Source: Clostridia bacterium (GTDB taxonomy: Bacteria; Bacillota; Clostridia; Christensenellales; CAG-314). Taken from it: 64,000 bases of DNA. The notes under the pieces are model-generated. The model was not told the origin of the DNA, did not search any database, and saw only the letters and a program-made list of their open reading frames with translations. Both the position numbers and the translations under genes were made by a program. The stretch covers positions 215,117 through 279,116 of the forward strand of contig JAQVMT010000001.1 in assembly GCA_028703495.1 (NCBI GenBank). Direction: 5' to 3'. Position 1 is the first letter of the stretch; each line of letters begins with the position of its first letter. This document shows positions 28,678 to 37,004 of the stretch, piece after piece.

Positions 28678-29172
28678 ATGAACACAATCAGAGAACAAAA
28701 AGAGCAAGTGGTTTCCGAGATTAAAGAGAAGATTGAAAAATGTGCTTCTTTTGTGGTTATCGACTATATGGGACTTACCGTTGATGCCGATACCGCTTTC
28801 AGAAAGGAGTTCCGCGACGCTAAGATCGAGTATAAGGTTGTCAAAAACACTATGCTTAAAATCGCTTTGAACGAGTTGGGATATACCGAGTTCGACCATG
28901 CGTTGAATGGTCCGACCGCTATTGCGTTTTCTTACGATGACATCGTCGCTCCCGCCAAAATCAGTGCGGAAAAAATCAAGAAGCTCAATAAGATGGAAAT
29001 CAAGTGCGGAATGATTGAAAAGGTATACGCGGACGCTAATATGGTTAACGCTCTTGCGAATATACCTCCGAAGCAAACGTTGCTTTCTATGCTATGCAAC
29101 GTACTGCAGGCGCCTATTCGCAATTTAGCGGTCGTTATCGACCAAGCTGCAAAAAAGGCGGCAGAAGCATAA
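28678..29172 (+). CDS. rplJ: Ribosomal protein uL10
   Basis: 164 residues. The N-terminal REQKEQVVSEIKEKIEKCASFVVIDYMGLTV and TAFRKEFRDAKIEYKVVKNTM are typical; the C-terminal helix that carries L7/L12 dimers is present. AAAGGAGG precedes the ATG. Operon with rplL, 30 bp apart. Confidence 0.97.
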   Translation: MNTIREQKEQVVSEIKEKIEKCASFVVIDYMGLTVDADTAFRKEFRDAKIEYKVVKNTMLKIALNELGYTEFDHALNGPTAIAFSYDDIVAPAKISAEKIKKLNKMEIKCGMIEKVYADANMVNALANIPPKQTLLSMLCNVLQAPIRNLAVVIDQAAKKAAEA

Positions 29173-29202
29173 TAATTAATTAAAATTAAAGGAGAAATTA
29201 AA

Positions 29203-29571
29203 ATGGCTGAAATTCAGAAATTGGTTGAAGAAATCAAAACGTTATCCGTTTTGGAGCTTAATGAGTTAGTTAAAACATTGGAAGAAACCTTTGGAGTATC
29301 CGCTGCCGCCGCAACCGTTGTTGCAGGTCCTGCCGCAGATGCACCTCAAGAGGTTGAAAAGACAGAGTTCGACGTTGTTCTTACAGAAATCGGAGCAAAG
29401 AAAATCGAGGTTATCAAGGCTGTTCGTGAAATCACGGCTCTTGGTCTTATCGAAGCTAAAAACCTTGTTGAAAAGGTTCCCAGCGTTATCAAAGAAGGAT
29501 TGGCTAAGGATTTGGCTAATCAATACGCAGAGAAGCTTAAGGCTGCAGGCGCAACCGTTGAATTGAAATAA
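29203..29571 (+). CDS. rplL: Ribosomal protein bL12 (L7/L12)
   Basis: 122 residues. N-terminal dimer domain, Ala-rich hinge, and a C-terminal domain with [48 protein letters not shown] precedes the ATG. Followed by a strong terminator, not by rpoB as in most bacteria. Confidence 0.98.
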   Translation: MAEIQKLVEEIKTLSVLELNELVKTLEETFGVSAAAATVVAGPAADAPQEVEKTEFDVVLTEIGAKKIEVIKAVREITALGLIEAKNLVEKVPSVIKEGLAKDLANQYAEKLKAAGATVELK

Positions 29572-29655
29572 TTCATTACGGTATGTTTGACGTTTTGTGA
29601 CAAACACACGCAAATGCCAAGTCGGATCGGTTAAATAATATTCCGATCGCAATTT

Positions 29656-29693
29656 AAAACCGCTTTCGTAGCATTCAGCTTGAAAGCGGTTTT
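29656..29693. terminator. Bidirectional terminator after rplL
   Basis: AAAACCGCTTTC (29656-29667) pairs with GAAAGCGGTTTT (29682-29693), a perfect 12-bp stem. Sits between the convergent rplL and SDR genes. Confidence 0.85.
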
Positions 29694-29803
29694 AAATATG
29701 TAATTAAAGACTTGAGTCAAACTCTGTCTTTTCAACCTTTTGATTGCATACGCGACGCAGGCCGCAACAATAGTAGCGGTGGTAAGGATTGTGCCGACTT
29801 ATT

Positions 29804-30745
29804 TCACCGCCCGTCGTAGTCTTTGTCAACCTTAGCGGTAAGCTCCTTCATAAGGGCATACGCTCTTTCTATGTCATCGGGATTCAGCTTATTTGCGGGC
29901 ATTTTGTTAATTTTGGGATAGCCCCAAGCATGCACGAAGCCCGAGGGCTCCGACCAGCAGTCGGCAGGATAATCCTTGAAAATTGTCAAAAGCGAGGTTA
30001 ATGCTGCTTTTGAGGGCGACATACAAAAGATTTTAAGAAAAACCAAAGCGGTTGCGTTGAAAAACTTGGAAAAACCGCCTTTGCTTGCATTGAACAGCTC
30101 GGTTCCGCAAACGCCCGGGTGAGATAGCCTAACCCTCACTCCAAGTGGTTCGGCTTCGCGGTTTAGACCAATCATCGAGAGTGTCAAAAATAGCTTGCTC
30201 CTTGCATAAATTGCAGTCTTATTTTTAATCTTTACGGAATTAATATCATCGAAGTCAACACCGTCGAAGGTGTATGAAATACTGCTCGTCGAAACGACCT
30301 TTCCTCTGCCGAGTAGCGGAAGCAGTTTCTGCGTCAAATAAAAGGGGGCAAAGCTGTTTGTAGCAAAATGAATATCCATTTCTTCCTTGTTAAGGCGCGG
30401 TTTTAGGTGGTAACAGCCTGCGTTATTAACTAAATAATCGATTCTCTCGTACTTGGCGTATATTTTTTCCACCAAATCCACAAGCGAACGATTGTCAAAT
30501 AAATCGGCGGTCATTATGTCAACCTTTTTGAAAAAACATATACCCAAATCCTTAACAATACGCCGTGCCTTGCTTTCATCTCTGCATAAAATGACAACAA
30601 AAGCATTACGGAATAATAACACCTTCAATATTTCGCTCCCGATGCTTCCCGTGGCACCGGTTATCAAGACGGTCTTACCGCTTAAATCCTCGGTGTTTTC
30701 CAGAGTCCAACGCAGTATTTTGTTTTTAAGCAATTTTTTAGACAT
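29804..30745 (-). CDS. Short-chain dehydrogenase/reductase
   Basis: 313 residues from MSKKLLK (AGGTG upstream; the longer frame to 30808 is hydrophobic and without RBS). Rossmann motif TGATGSIG (29-36), NNAG (107-110), Ser near 155 and the catalytic Tyr180-x3-Lys184. The overall pattern, with a PGVCGTELF loop, resembles the retinol dehydrogenase/WW-oxidoreductase-like group of SDRs. Substrate unknown. Convergent with rplL. Confidence 0.85.
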   Translation of the reverse strand: MSKKLLKNKILRWTLENTEDLSGKTVLITGATGSIGSEILKVLLFRNAFVVILCRDESKARRIVKDLGICFFKKVDIMTADLFDNRSLVDLVEKIYAKYERIDYLVNNAGCYHLKPRLNKEEMDIHFATNSFAPFYLTQKLLPLLGRGKVVSTSSISYTFDGVDFDDINSVKIKNKTAIYARSKLFLTLSMIGLNREAEPLGVRVRLSHPGVCGTELFNASKGGFSKFFNATALVFLKIFCMSPSKAALTSLLTIFKDYPADCWSEPSGFVHAWGYPKINKMPANKLNPDDIERAYALMKELTAKVDKDYDGR

Positions 30746-30934
30746 AGCTACACCTATAATCGTCACATATCGATACCAAACCACCCACGACAGCCAAGAC
30801 AGGCACACGGCACAATCGCTTATGTAATTGTATCTACCTTCTTACGATACTCAAATAATTCGCGGTCAATTCTCTAAATCATTTGCGTATTCTCGAGGCA
30901 TATTATCCAAAGCACTCGGTGTCGGTTATTCCGA

Positions 30935-31378
30935 CTACTCCGCAACCACGGATACAAAGAAGTCCGCACTTATGTTGGCGTAAAGCTTAGCAGACACGGA
31001 ATACCGTCCCAATTGTTTGATAGGCTCATTTAAATTAACGCTTCTTTTATCCACGTTAAATCCCAAGTTGTTCAGTTCGTCGGCAATTTCACGTGTAGTG
31101 ACACTGCCGAAAAGACGACCGTTTTCACCGCACTTAATAGAGATGGTAATTTCCTGCCCTTTAATTTGCTTGCACAAGTCCAGCATACGCTGACGCTCGA
31201 GAAGCTCGGCTTTTTTCTTGTTCTCGTTTTGTACTTTCACCATATTGACAGTGCTTTCAGTAGCGATACTCGCAAGCTTCTTTGGTATGAGCAAATTCTT
31301 GGCGTAGCCGTCGCTTACATTGATGATCTGACCTTTCTTGCCCAACGTTTTTACGTCCTCAAGTAATAAAACTTTCAT
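30935..31378 (-). CDS. rplI: Ribosomal protein bL9
   Basis: 147 residues, full length: N-terminal MKVLLLEDVKTLGKKGQIINVSDGYAKNLLIPK, long connecting helix, and C-terminal domain. GGAGG upstream of the ATG. Stands alone instead of beside dnaB or gdpP. Consensus promoter at 31444-31472. Confidence 0.97.
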   Translation of the reverse strand: MKVLLLEDVKTLGKKGQIINVSDGYAKNLLIPKKLASIATESTVNMVKVQNENKKKAELLERQRMLDLCKQIKGQEITISIKCGENGRLFGSVTTREIADELNNLGFNVDKRSVNLNEPIKQLGRYSVSAKLYANISADFFVSVVAE

Positions 31379-31443
31379 AACAGCCTCCGAATCGATATTT
31401 TACGGCAAACAACCGTATTCCTCTTGCATCAATCTTATTGTTA

Positions 31444-31472
31444 ATTATACCACACCGCCATAGCCATGTCAA
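31444..31472 (-). promoter_or_regulatory. Promoter of rplI
   Basis: Minus strand TTGACA (31472-31467), 17-bp spacer, TATAAT (31449-31444): full consensus. No palindromic element of the AATTGCC type is seen upstream. Confidence 0.9.
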
Positions 31473-31578
31473 CCGTTCGGTTTATAAATCCTATTTAATG
31501 CAATGCGGACTCTTTGGAGTAATATATCGCCGATTATCGGCATAAAATATTCCGATATTGCTATTATTCGGAGGAATT

Positions 31579-32997
31579 ATGAGATCAAAACTTTTGCTTT
31601 TATGTATTCTCGCCGTGGTTGCGTTTTTCTTGCTCGGCTGTTCTCAAAACCCCTTGAAGCAAGCCGTCAAGAAAGCCGATGATGTGACCTTGACGCTTAC
31701 ACTCGATACGCAAACCAACACGCTCTACGGAGCAATGCTTCATAGGCTCACCAACAGAACGAATTACAATATACAATGCGCAGTCTATACACTTTTTCCC
31801 AATGTATATAGGCAAAATGCGCTAAATCCCGCCGTCAACAAGGAGTTCGGAGGTACCGCCTACGTCAACGGCGAAAGCTTCGGAGGAATTACCATAAACT
31901 CGGTTTTCGCAAACGGGAACACAAAATTCCACTTATCAGGCGATGACGACTATTTTTTGGAGATACCGATAAACGCCCCCTGCGGTTCGGTTACCGAAAT
32001 AGAGATCGTCTTTGAGGTCGCTTTGGCAAACGTTATACACAATTTGGGTTATGTCGGTTCAACCTACAGTTTGGGCAACTGTTTTCCGTTGCCCTGCGTT
32101 TACTCGGGAAACGGCTGTGTGAAGAACGCTTTCAGCTCGATCGGCGACAGTCGGTATTCGCCGAATATAAACTATTCGGCTACGGTAATCGTACCCTTTG
32201 ACCTGTCCGTGGTTTCTACGGGGAACACCTCGGCGGTAGTAGAAAGCGACGTGAAAACCTACAAGCTTCAAGCCGATTGCGTGAGGGATTTCTATGTTTG
32301 CGCTTCGAACGAGCTTAATCAAGTCGACACCACCATAGATGAAGTCGCCGTGAGATATATCTATGTCTCGGATTCCGCACCCGAAGATACTCTATCGCTG
32401 ATAACCGCCGCCTTCTCGTTTATGAACGAGCTGTACCCTTATCCATATTCTGTGGTCAACGTAATGCAGAGCAACGTTAGCGACGGAGTTTACCCGAACG
32501 TGGCAATCGTAAACGCAGATTTGTCCGACGGCGATAAAACGCACACGATTGTTCATGAAGTCGCACGCCAATGGTTTTACTCGATAGTTCACGTCAATCG
32601 CGCGGAATATTCCTTTATGGAAGCGGGGCTTGCCGAATATTTTACATACCTGTTTTTCGGGAAATATCCCGATTACGGAGATGTATCCAAAAAAATGAAG
32701 ACGTTGAGAACAAACGAAAAAGCATATGCAGAATTGCTCGACGGAACCGACGTCGGAATCTGCAGAAATATATACACCTTCGAAAACTACTTGCCTTATG
32801 TGTATTGTAATTATATCAAGGCACCGATAATGTTCGACGACTTGGTAAATACCGTGGGAATGAAAGCATTTTTAAAGGGTGTTGCCTGTTATCTGAATAC
32901 GTACGCATTCGATTCGCCGAAACCGCAGAATTTAATCGACTGCCTAAGCAAAAGCGCAGGAACGTCTTTAGATAAATGGTTTGATAATTATCTGTAA
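31579..32997 (+). CDS. M1 peptidase-like lipoprotein with degenerate zinc site
   Basis: 472 residues from the ATG with GGAGG upstream. Lipobox LLGC (Cys21). The N-terminal beta domain and central region follow the M1 aminopeptidase plan. The zinc motif HExxH...EG reads HEVAR (His326, Glu327, Arg330) and then FMEAGLAEY, so the second His is Arg and the usual EGFA is AGLA. The GAMEN exopeptidase motif corresponds to GVYPN. Zinc binding and activity are therefore probably lost. Cell-surface, function unknown. The Arg codon is CGC, one change from CAC (His). Confidence 0.8.
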   Translation: MRSKLLLLCILAVVAFFLLGCSQNPLKQAVKKADDVTLTLTLDTQTNTLYGAMLHRLTNRTNYNIQCAVYTLFPNVYRQNALNPAVNKEFGGTAYVNGESFGGITINSVFANGNTKFHLSGDDDYFLEIPINAPCGSVTEIEIVFEVALANVIHNLGYVGSTYSLGNCFPLPCVYSGNGCVKNAFSSIGDSRYSPNINYSATVIVPFDLSVVSTGNTSAVVESDVKTYKLQADCVRDFYVCASNELNQVDTTIDEVAVRYIYVSDSAPEDTLSLITAAFSFMNELYPYPYSVVNVMQSNVSDGVYPNVAIVNADLSDGDKTHTIVHEVARQWFYSIVHVNRAEYSFMEAGLAEYFTYLFFGKYPDYGDVSKKMKTLRTNEKAYAELLDGTDVGICRNIYTFENYLPYVYCNYIKAPIMFDDLVNTVGMKAFLKGVACYLNTYAFDSPKPQNLIDCLSKSAGTSLDKWFDNYL

Positions 32998-33454
32998 ATT
33001 TTTGCAAAGTAAGAAATTAAAGGCTCTAACTGAAGTCGCACCAAGCATTATAAAAGTTATTTTACGTTCTATAACACGGGCGAACACATGGGTTCGCCCC
33101 TACAGTTGAAAAGAGCGCACATATAGGTTCGCCACGACAGTTAATAATACTATTTTATTTAAAAGGGCGAACACATGAGTTCGCCACGACAGTTAAATAA
33201 CACTATTATGTTAAAAGGGGCGCACACATAGGTTCGCCCCTACCGCCAAAAGAACAATTTCGTTGGAAATATTGCTGTTTGCATCAGCCGATAAAAACAG
33301 TTCTGCTGTCGGGCAAGGGGGCATCATATGGTAAAACAGTTCTGCTGTCGGGCAAGGGGCATCAGCCGGTAAAATCAGCTGTGCTGTTGGGCAAGGGGCG
33401 TCAGTCGGTAAAAACAGCTGTGCTGTCCCGTAATTAAAGCTCTGCTGTCGGTAT
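32998..33454. repeat. Intergenic repeat cluster
   Basis: Two unrelated repeat types. At 33078-33243 four hairpin units, each GGGCGAACACATRRGTTCGCC-like with a GACAGTTAA tail, units two to four spaced about 51-54 bp. At 33280-33450 a 39-bp tandem repeat, about four and a half copies, core TCTGCTGTCGGGCAAGGGG. The rest is spacer after the M1-like gene. Confidence 0.85.
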
Positions 33455-34537
33455 CTATTGAGCTTCTGCGAGGTTTGCGACGTACTGTTCATAGCTGATG
33501 ATTTTGTCCTTATACATCTGTTCCAAGCACTTATCCATAAGGTTCATACCCACGCCCTGACTCATACTGATTGTGCTTGCTATCTGGTGATTTTTGCCCA
33601 TACGGATAAGCGAGCGAATAGCGGGATTCATTATCATGACCTCGTAGGCGGCAACTCTTTTATTGAGGGTATAGCTGGGAATCAGCATTTGCGACACTAC
33701 GCCGATAAGCACGGAGGATAGCTGTGTTTTTACCTGAGCATGTTGTGTTTCGGGGAAGACGTCGATAATTCTGTCGATTGTGGAGGTCGCGCTTCTGGTG
33801 TGCAAGGTGCTTAACACAAGGTGTCCTGTTTCTGCGGCGGTCAGCGCAGCTCCGATTGTTTCCAAATCTCTCATCTCGCCGATTACGATAACGTCGGGAT
33901 CCTCTCTGAATATGGAGCGAAGCGAGTTGGCAAAGTCCAAAGTGTCCCTGCCTACTTCCTTTTGCGTAATAATGCTCTTTTTGGGCGAATATATGTACTC
34001 GATAGGCTGTTCAACCGTGATTATATGACAGTTGCGTTCGCTGTTTATTACGTCCACCATCGCCGCCAAGGTCGTGCTTTTGCCGCTTCCCGTGGCACCT
34101 GTGACAAGCACAAGCCCCGTAGGACGTCTGCAAAATTCGCGCAATTTGGAGGGCAAGCCCAGCTCCTCCAAGCTCTTGATTTTATTGTTGAGCAGTCGGG
34201 TTGCGATTCCGAAGTGTCCCATCTGCATAAAGACGTTAATACGAAAGCTGTAACCGTAAGCAGTGTAGTTTTTGTCAACTTCCTTTGCATTTTCCACGCT
34301 TGCCACCTGTTCGGGCGTGATTATCTGCTTTGCGAGCTCCTTTGCATCGGTTTCGGTGACTATATAGTCGTCGTATCGCCTGTAATCTCCCATTACTCTG
34401 AAATTTACGGGCAATCCGACCGATATCAAAATATCCGAGGCGTTGACCTCGATTCCTTTCTTCAACAGCTCGTCATAAACCAAAAACGTGGACACACTTT
34501 TTATATCGTTTACCTTCAACCCCTCAAATTCCGCCAT
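33455..34537 (-). CDS. pilT: PilT-like type IV pilus retraction ATPase
   Basis: 360 residues. N-terminal PAS-like domain, Walker A GATGSGKS (147-154), Asp box, Walker B VIVIGE (216-221), His box TLHTRSA (244-250), and AIRSLIR near the C-terminus, a PilT hallmark. Cytosolic hexamer that retracts type IV pili. AGAGG precedes the ATG. No pilin, PilB, PilC or prepilin peptidase gene is in the window, so its pilus partners must be elsewhere, or the protein has another role. Confidence 0.93.
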   Translation of the reverse strand: MAEFEGLKVNDIKSVSTFLVYDELLKKGIEVNASDILISVGLPVNFRVMGDYRRYDDYIVTETDAKELAKQIITPEQVASVENAKEVDKNYTAYGYSFRINVFMQMGHFGIATRLLNNKIKSLEELGLPSKLREFCRRPTGLVLVTGATGSGKSTTLAAMVDVINSERNCHIITVEQPIEYIYSPKKSIITQKEVGRDTLDFANSLRSIFREDPDVIVIGEMRDLETIGAALTAAETGHLVLSTLHTRSATSTIDRIIDVFPETQHAQVKTQLSSVLIGVVSQMLIPSYTLNKRVAAYEVMIMNPAIRSLIRMGKNHQIASTISMSQGVGMNLMDKCLEQMYKDKIISYEQYVANLAEAQ

Positions 34538-34768
34538 GTTAACCTCTGCTCCTTCTTCGCACCAAATACGTTGATGCGTTTTGTATATTTCTCACCATAA
34601 ATCAGTCAAATTCAGTTGAATACTATCTTGAACCATATTTACGAAAAGATTGATGCGCTTCGAGTTTTATTTAAACATCATCTTTTACTAACAGTTTAGG
34701 CATTTGAATGCCATATGCAAGCTTGACAGTAGCTTTTTCAAAATATTCTTTAATAACCGACATCAATC

Positions 34769-35314
34769 CTATAATTCTGCGTTATTAATCCTTTGATATT
34801 CATCCCTTAAAATGGAATAGACATTCTCGTCCTTGACAACGCCGTCTGCGGTTATGTACGAGCTTCTCAGTTTACCTTCGTATACAAAGCCGCATTTTTC
34901 GATTACTCTTTTACTGCGCTCGTTGCCGTCAAAGTGTCCGACAGACACGCTGAATGCCTCTAAATCCTCGAAAAGATACTTTAAAACGGCTGTTACCGCC
35001 TCGGTCATCAATCCCCATCCCCAATAGTCCTTGCTTAACGAATACCCGATGTTGTACGCGCCGTCGAACCTGCGAAGCTTGTCGGGACGAAAGCCCACCG
35101 ACCCGATACACTTTCCGTTTTCCTTAAGCTCCAAAGCAAGCTCACCCTCGCTCTCGATAAAGATATCCAATATTACTTTGGATTCTTCGATGCTTTCGTG
35201 TGGGTGAAATCCCGCATTCAGCCCGATATCTGGCACCCTTGCATATTCGTAGAAGTCCTTTAAATCCTCCGTCTTGAACCGACGTAATACCAATCTTTGA
35301 GTTTCCGTTTGCAT
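34769..35314 (-). CDS. GNAT acetyltransferase, RimJ/RimL type
   Basis: 181 residues from MQTETQR (GGAGGG upstream). Starts TQRLVLRRFKTEDLKDFYEY, the acetyl-CoA loop is KDYWGWGLMTEAV, and NERSKRVIEKCGFVYEGKLR is the C-terminal signature. Acetylates an N-terminus or small molecule; the substrate cannot be told from sequence. Stands alone. Confidence 0.9.
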   Translation of the reverse strand: MQTETQRLVLRRFKTEDLKDFYEYARVPDIGLNAGFHPHESIEESKVILDIFIESEGELALELKENGKCIGSVGFRPDKLRRFDGAYNIGYSLSKDYWGWGLMTEAVTAVLKYLFEDLEAFSVSVGHFDGNERSKRVIEKCGFVYEGKLRSSYITADGVVKDENVYSILRDEYQRINNAEL

Positions 35315-35534
35315 ATATCCCTCCGACAACAATTACCTTAATCCAACCGATATCGGCTGTAATTTAATCCGACATTCCCGATGCAACGATTCGCACATGC
35401 AAAAGCCACGCACCGTCAACATTTTGTTTGCCCTTTGACCGTTCGGCCGATTGGCATATTTGTTTGCCCTTTGACCATTCTACCGATTGGCATATTATTG
35501 CCAATAGAAACCTTCGCGCATGGCCCAAGTTAGG

Positions 35535-36848
35535 TCAATCCTTTTTTGCAAACATGCAAAGTGCGAGAGTGTGTTTGGTTTGCGGCAAAAAGTCGTATGG
35601 CTTGACGTATTTGAGAGCGTAACCCGTCTTCTTCACGGCAAGCAGATTTTCCTCCAAAAACTTGCTTTCTATAAGGCAGATAACCCTTTGGGCATCAATG
35701 CGCTTCAGCCAACCTAAGGTTTCGCCCTGAGCGTAGCTTCCCCGAACGTCCGCGACAACCGTTTGCGCCAGCTTACCATAACGTCTTTCGTGCGCAACCG
35801 CAAACAGACTCTCATCGCAAAACTCGGTTATTACGCTTTCGCGGTTTCTCTTTTCTACCTCATAAGCCAACGTCTTTTCCTTTTGCCTATCGATGCACAG
35901 CGTTTGAAATCCGCGTTTGGAAAACTGCGTTGCCAAAACACCGTTGTCCTCGCCAATAACAATCATATTCTCCTCGTCACGGCAGATATCGGAGATTTTG
36001 TCGATAATAAGCTCGGATATTTTCTCGTTTACACGATATTTGCTTCCGACAACGAGCGGCATAACGGCTTTGCCGCGTTTTGCCCAAAGCAACTTCTCTC
36101 CGCATACGAAAATCGGCTGTTCAAAATGAGTTTGATCGGCAAATACCCGCACCCACAAGCCGACGTTGGTTTTAATCTTCGAAAGCTCCTCCTTGAGTGT
36201 GTTTAAGCCTCTCAATTTGCCACTGCTTATATCCAAAAGCACCAACAAGCTATCTTCCGCACCGAGTAAATGCACGCCTCGAAGCATTCCGATTTGACTT
36301 GTTTTATTATAGGCGGTTACGTCGAATTTGCCGCAAAAAGTTTTAATTGCGGCGATGACATCGATGTGCCACCTTTCGCACACCTTACAATCGCAAATAT
36401 CCAAGGTTTTCTTGGTCTTTTCGCGGTAGTAACCTATGGCAATTTCGCCTTTTTGGTACTCCACATCGAAGGAAAGCGCGTTTCTGTATCTGTACGGATA
36501 GAAGATACCCTCGCATACGTCCGCGCCACACCAGAATCCGCAGTTTTTCAAAACCTTTTCAACGCTTTCGCGCTTCAGTAGCAGCTGTTTTCCGTAATCG
36601 ACAAACTGCAGGGCGCAGTTACTGCACTCATAAAAGTAAGGACATTCGGGCTTCACTCTGTCGGGCGACGGCATAGTAACCTTAACATTCTTGCCGTACG
36701 ACACCTTGCCGCGCTTGTCCTCAATCTCACACACGATCTCCTCTTGCGGTAAACAGAAGTCAACCACCGTAATCTCATCGTTGCCCTTGCAAACGCCGCG
36801 AAAATCCTCCGTAAGATAATCAACCTTGCCTATGAAAGTTTTTTTCAT
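35535..36848 (-). CDS. TrmA/RumA-like RNA methyltransferase homologue, degenerate catalytic core
   Basis: 437 residues from MKKTFIG (GGAGG upstream). N-terminal TRAM-like domain, 4Fe-4S cysteines Cys69-x5-Cys75-x2-Cys78 and a distal Cys cluster at 152-157, and PYRYRN are as in the uracil-C5 methyltransferase family. The C-terminal catalytic half is eroded: the SAM loop reads IVIGEDNGVL, the DPPR motif reads VADVRGSY, and the SCNPxTLxRD catalytic-Cys motif reads LIESKFLEENL with no Cys. It may bind RNA without methylating it, or act differently (inference). Confidence 0.75.
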   Translation of the reverse strand: MKKTFIGKVDYLTEDFRGVCKGNDEITVVDFCLPQEEIVCEIEDKRGKVSYGKNVKVTMPSPDRVKPECPYFYECSNCALQFVDYGKQLLLKRESVEKVLKNCGFWCGADVCEGIFYPYRYRNALSFDVEYQKGEIAIGYYREKTKKTLDICDCKVCERWHIDVIAAIKTFCGKFDVTAYNKTSQIGMLRGVHLLGAEDSLLVLLDISSGKLRGLNTLKEELSKIKTNVGLWVRVFADQTHFEQPIFVCGEKLLWAKRGKAVMPLVVGSKYRVNEKISELIIDKISDICRDEENMIVIGEDNGVLATQFSKRGFQTLCIDRQKEKTLAYEVEKRNRESVITEFCDESLFAVAHERRYGKLAQTVVADVRGSYAQGETLGWLKRIDAQRVICLIESKFLEENLLAVKKTGYALKYVKPYDFLPQTKHTLALCMFAKKD

Positions 36849-37004
36849 TAATCCTCCGATATTTGATTTGTAGTATGCTCTTTTACTAAAGAATAGGGGC
36901 AAAGCTACACTAGTGAATGCTTAATTAGCTTTGTTTTATTTTTATTTGCCAATCATACTTGAATTTATTGCGAAGTCAGCCCTTAAGTATTTTGCTGTTA
37001 GCGG

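Noticed and set aside
33280-33450. CRISPR array
   Set aside because: Direct tandem repeats without variable spacers.
33211-33492. Minus-strand ORF with 13-residue repeats
   Set aside because: No RBS, starts within the pilT end, and cancelling indels inside a repeat show no frame selection.
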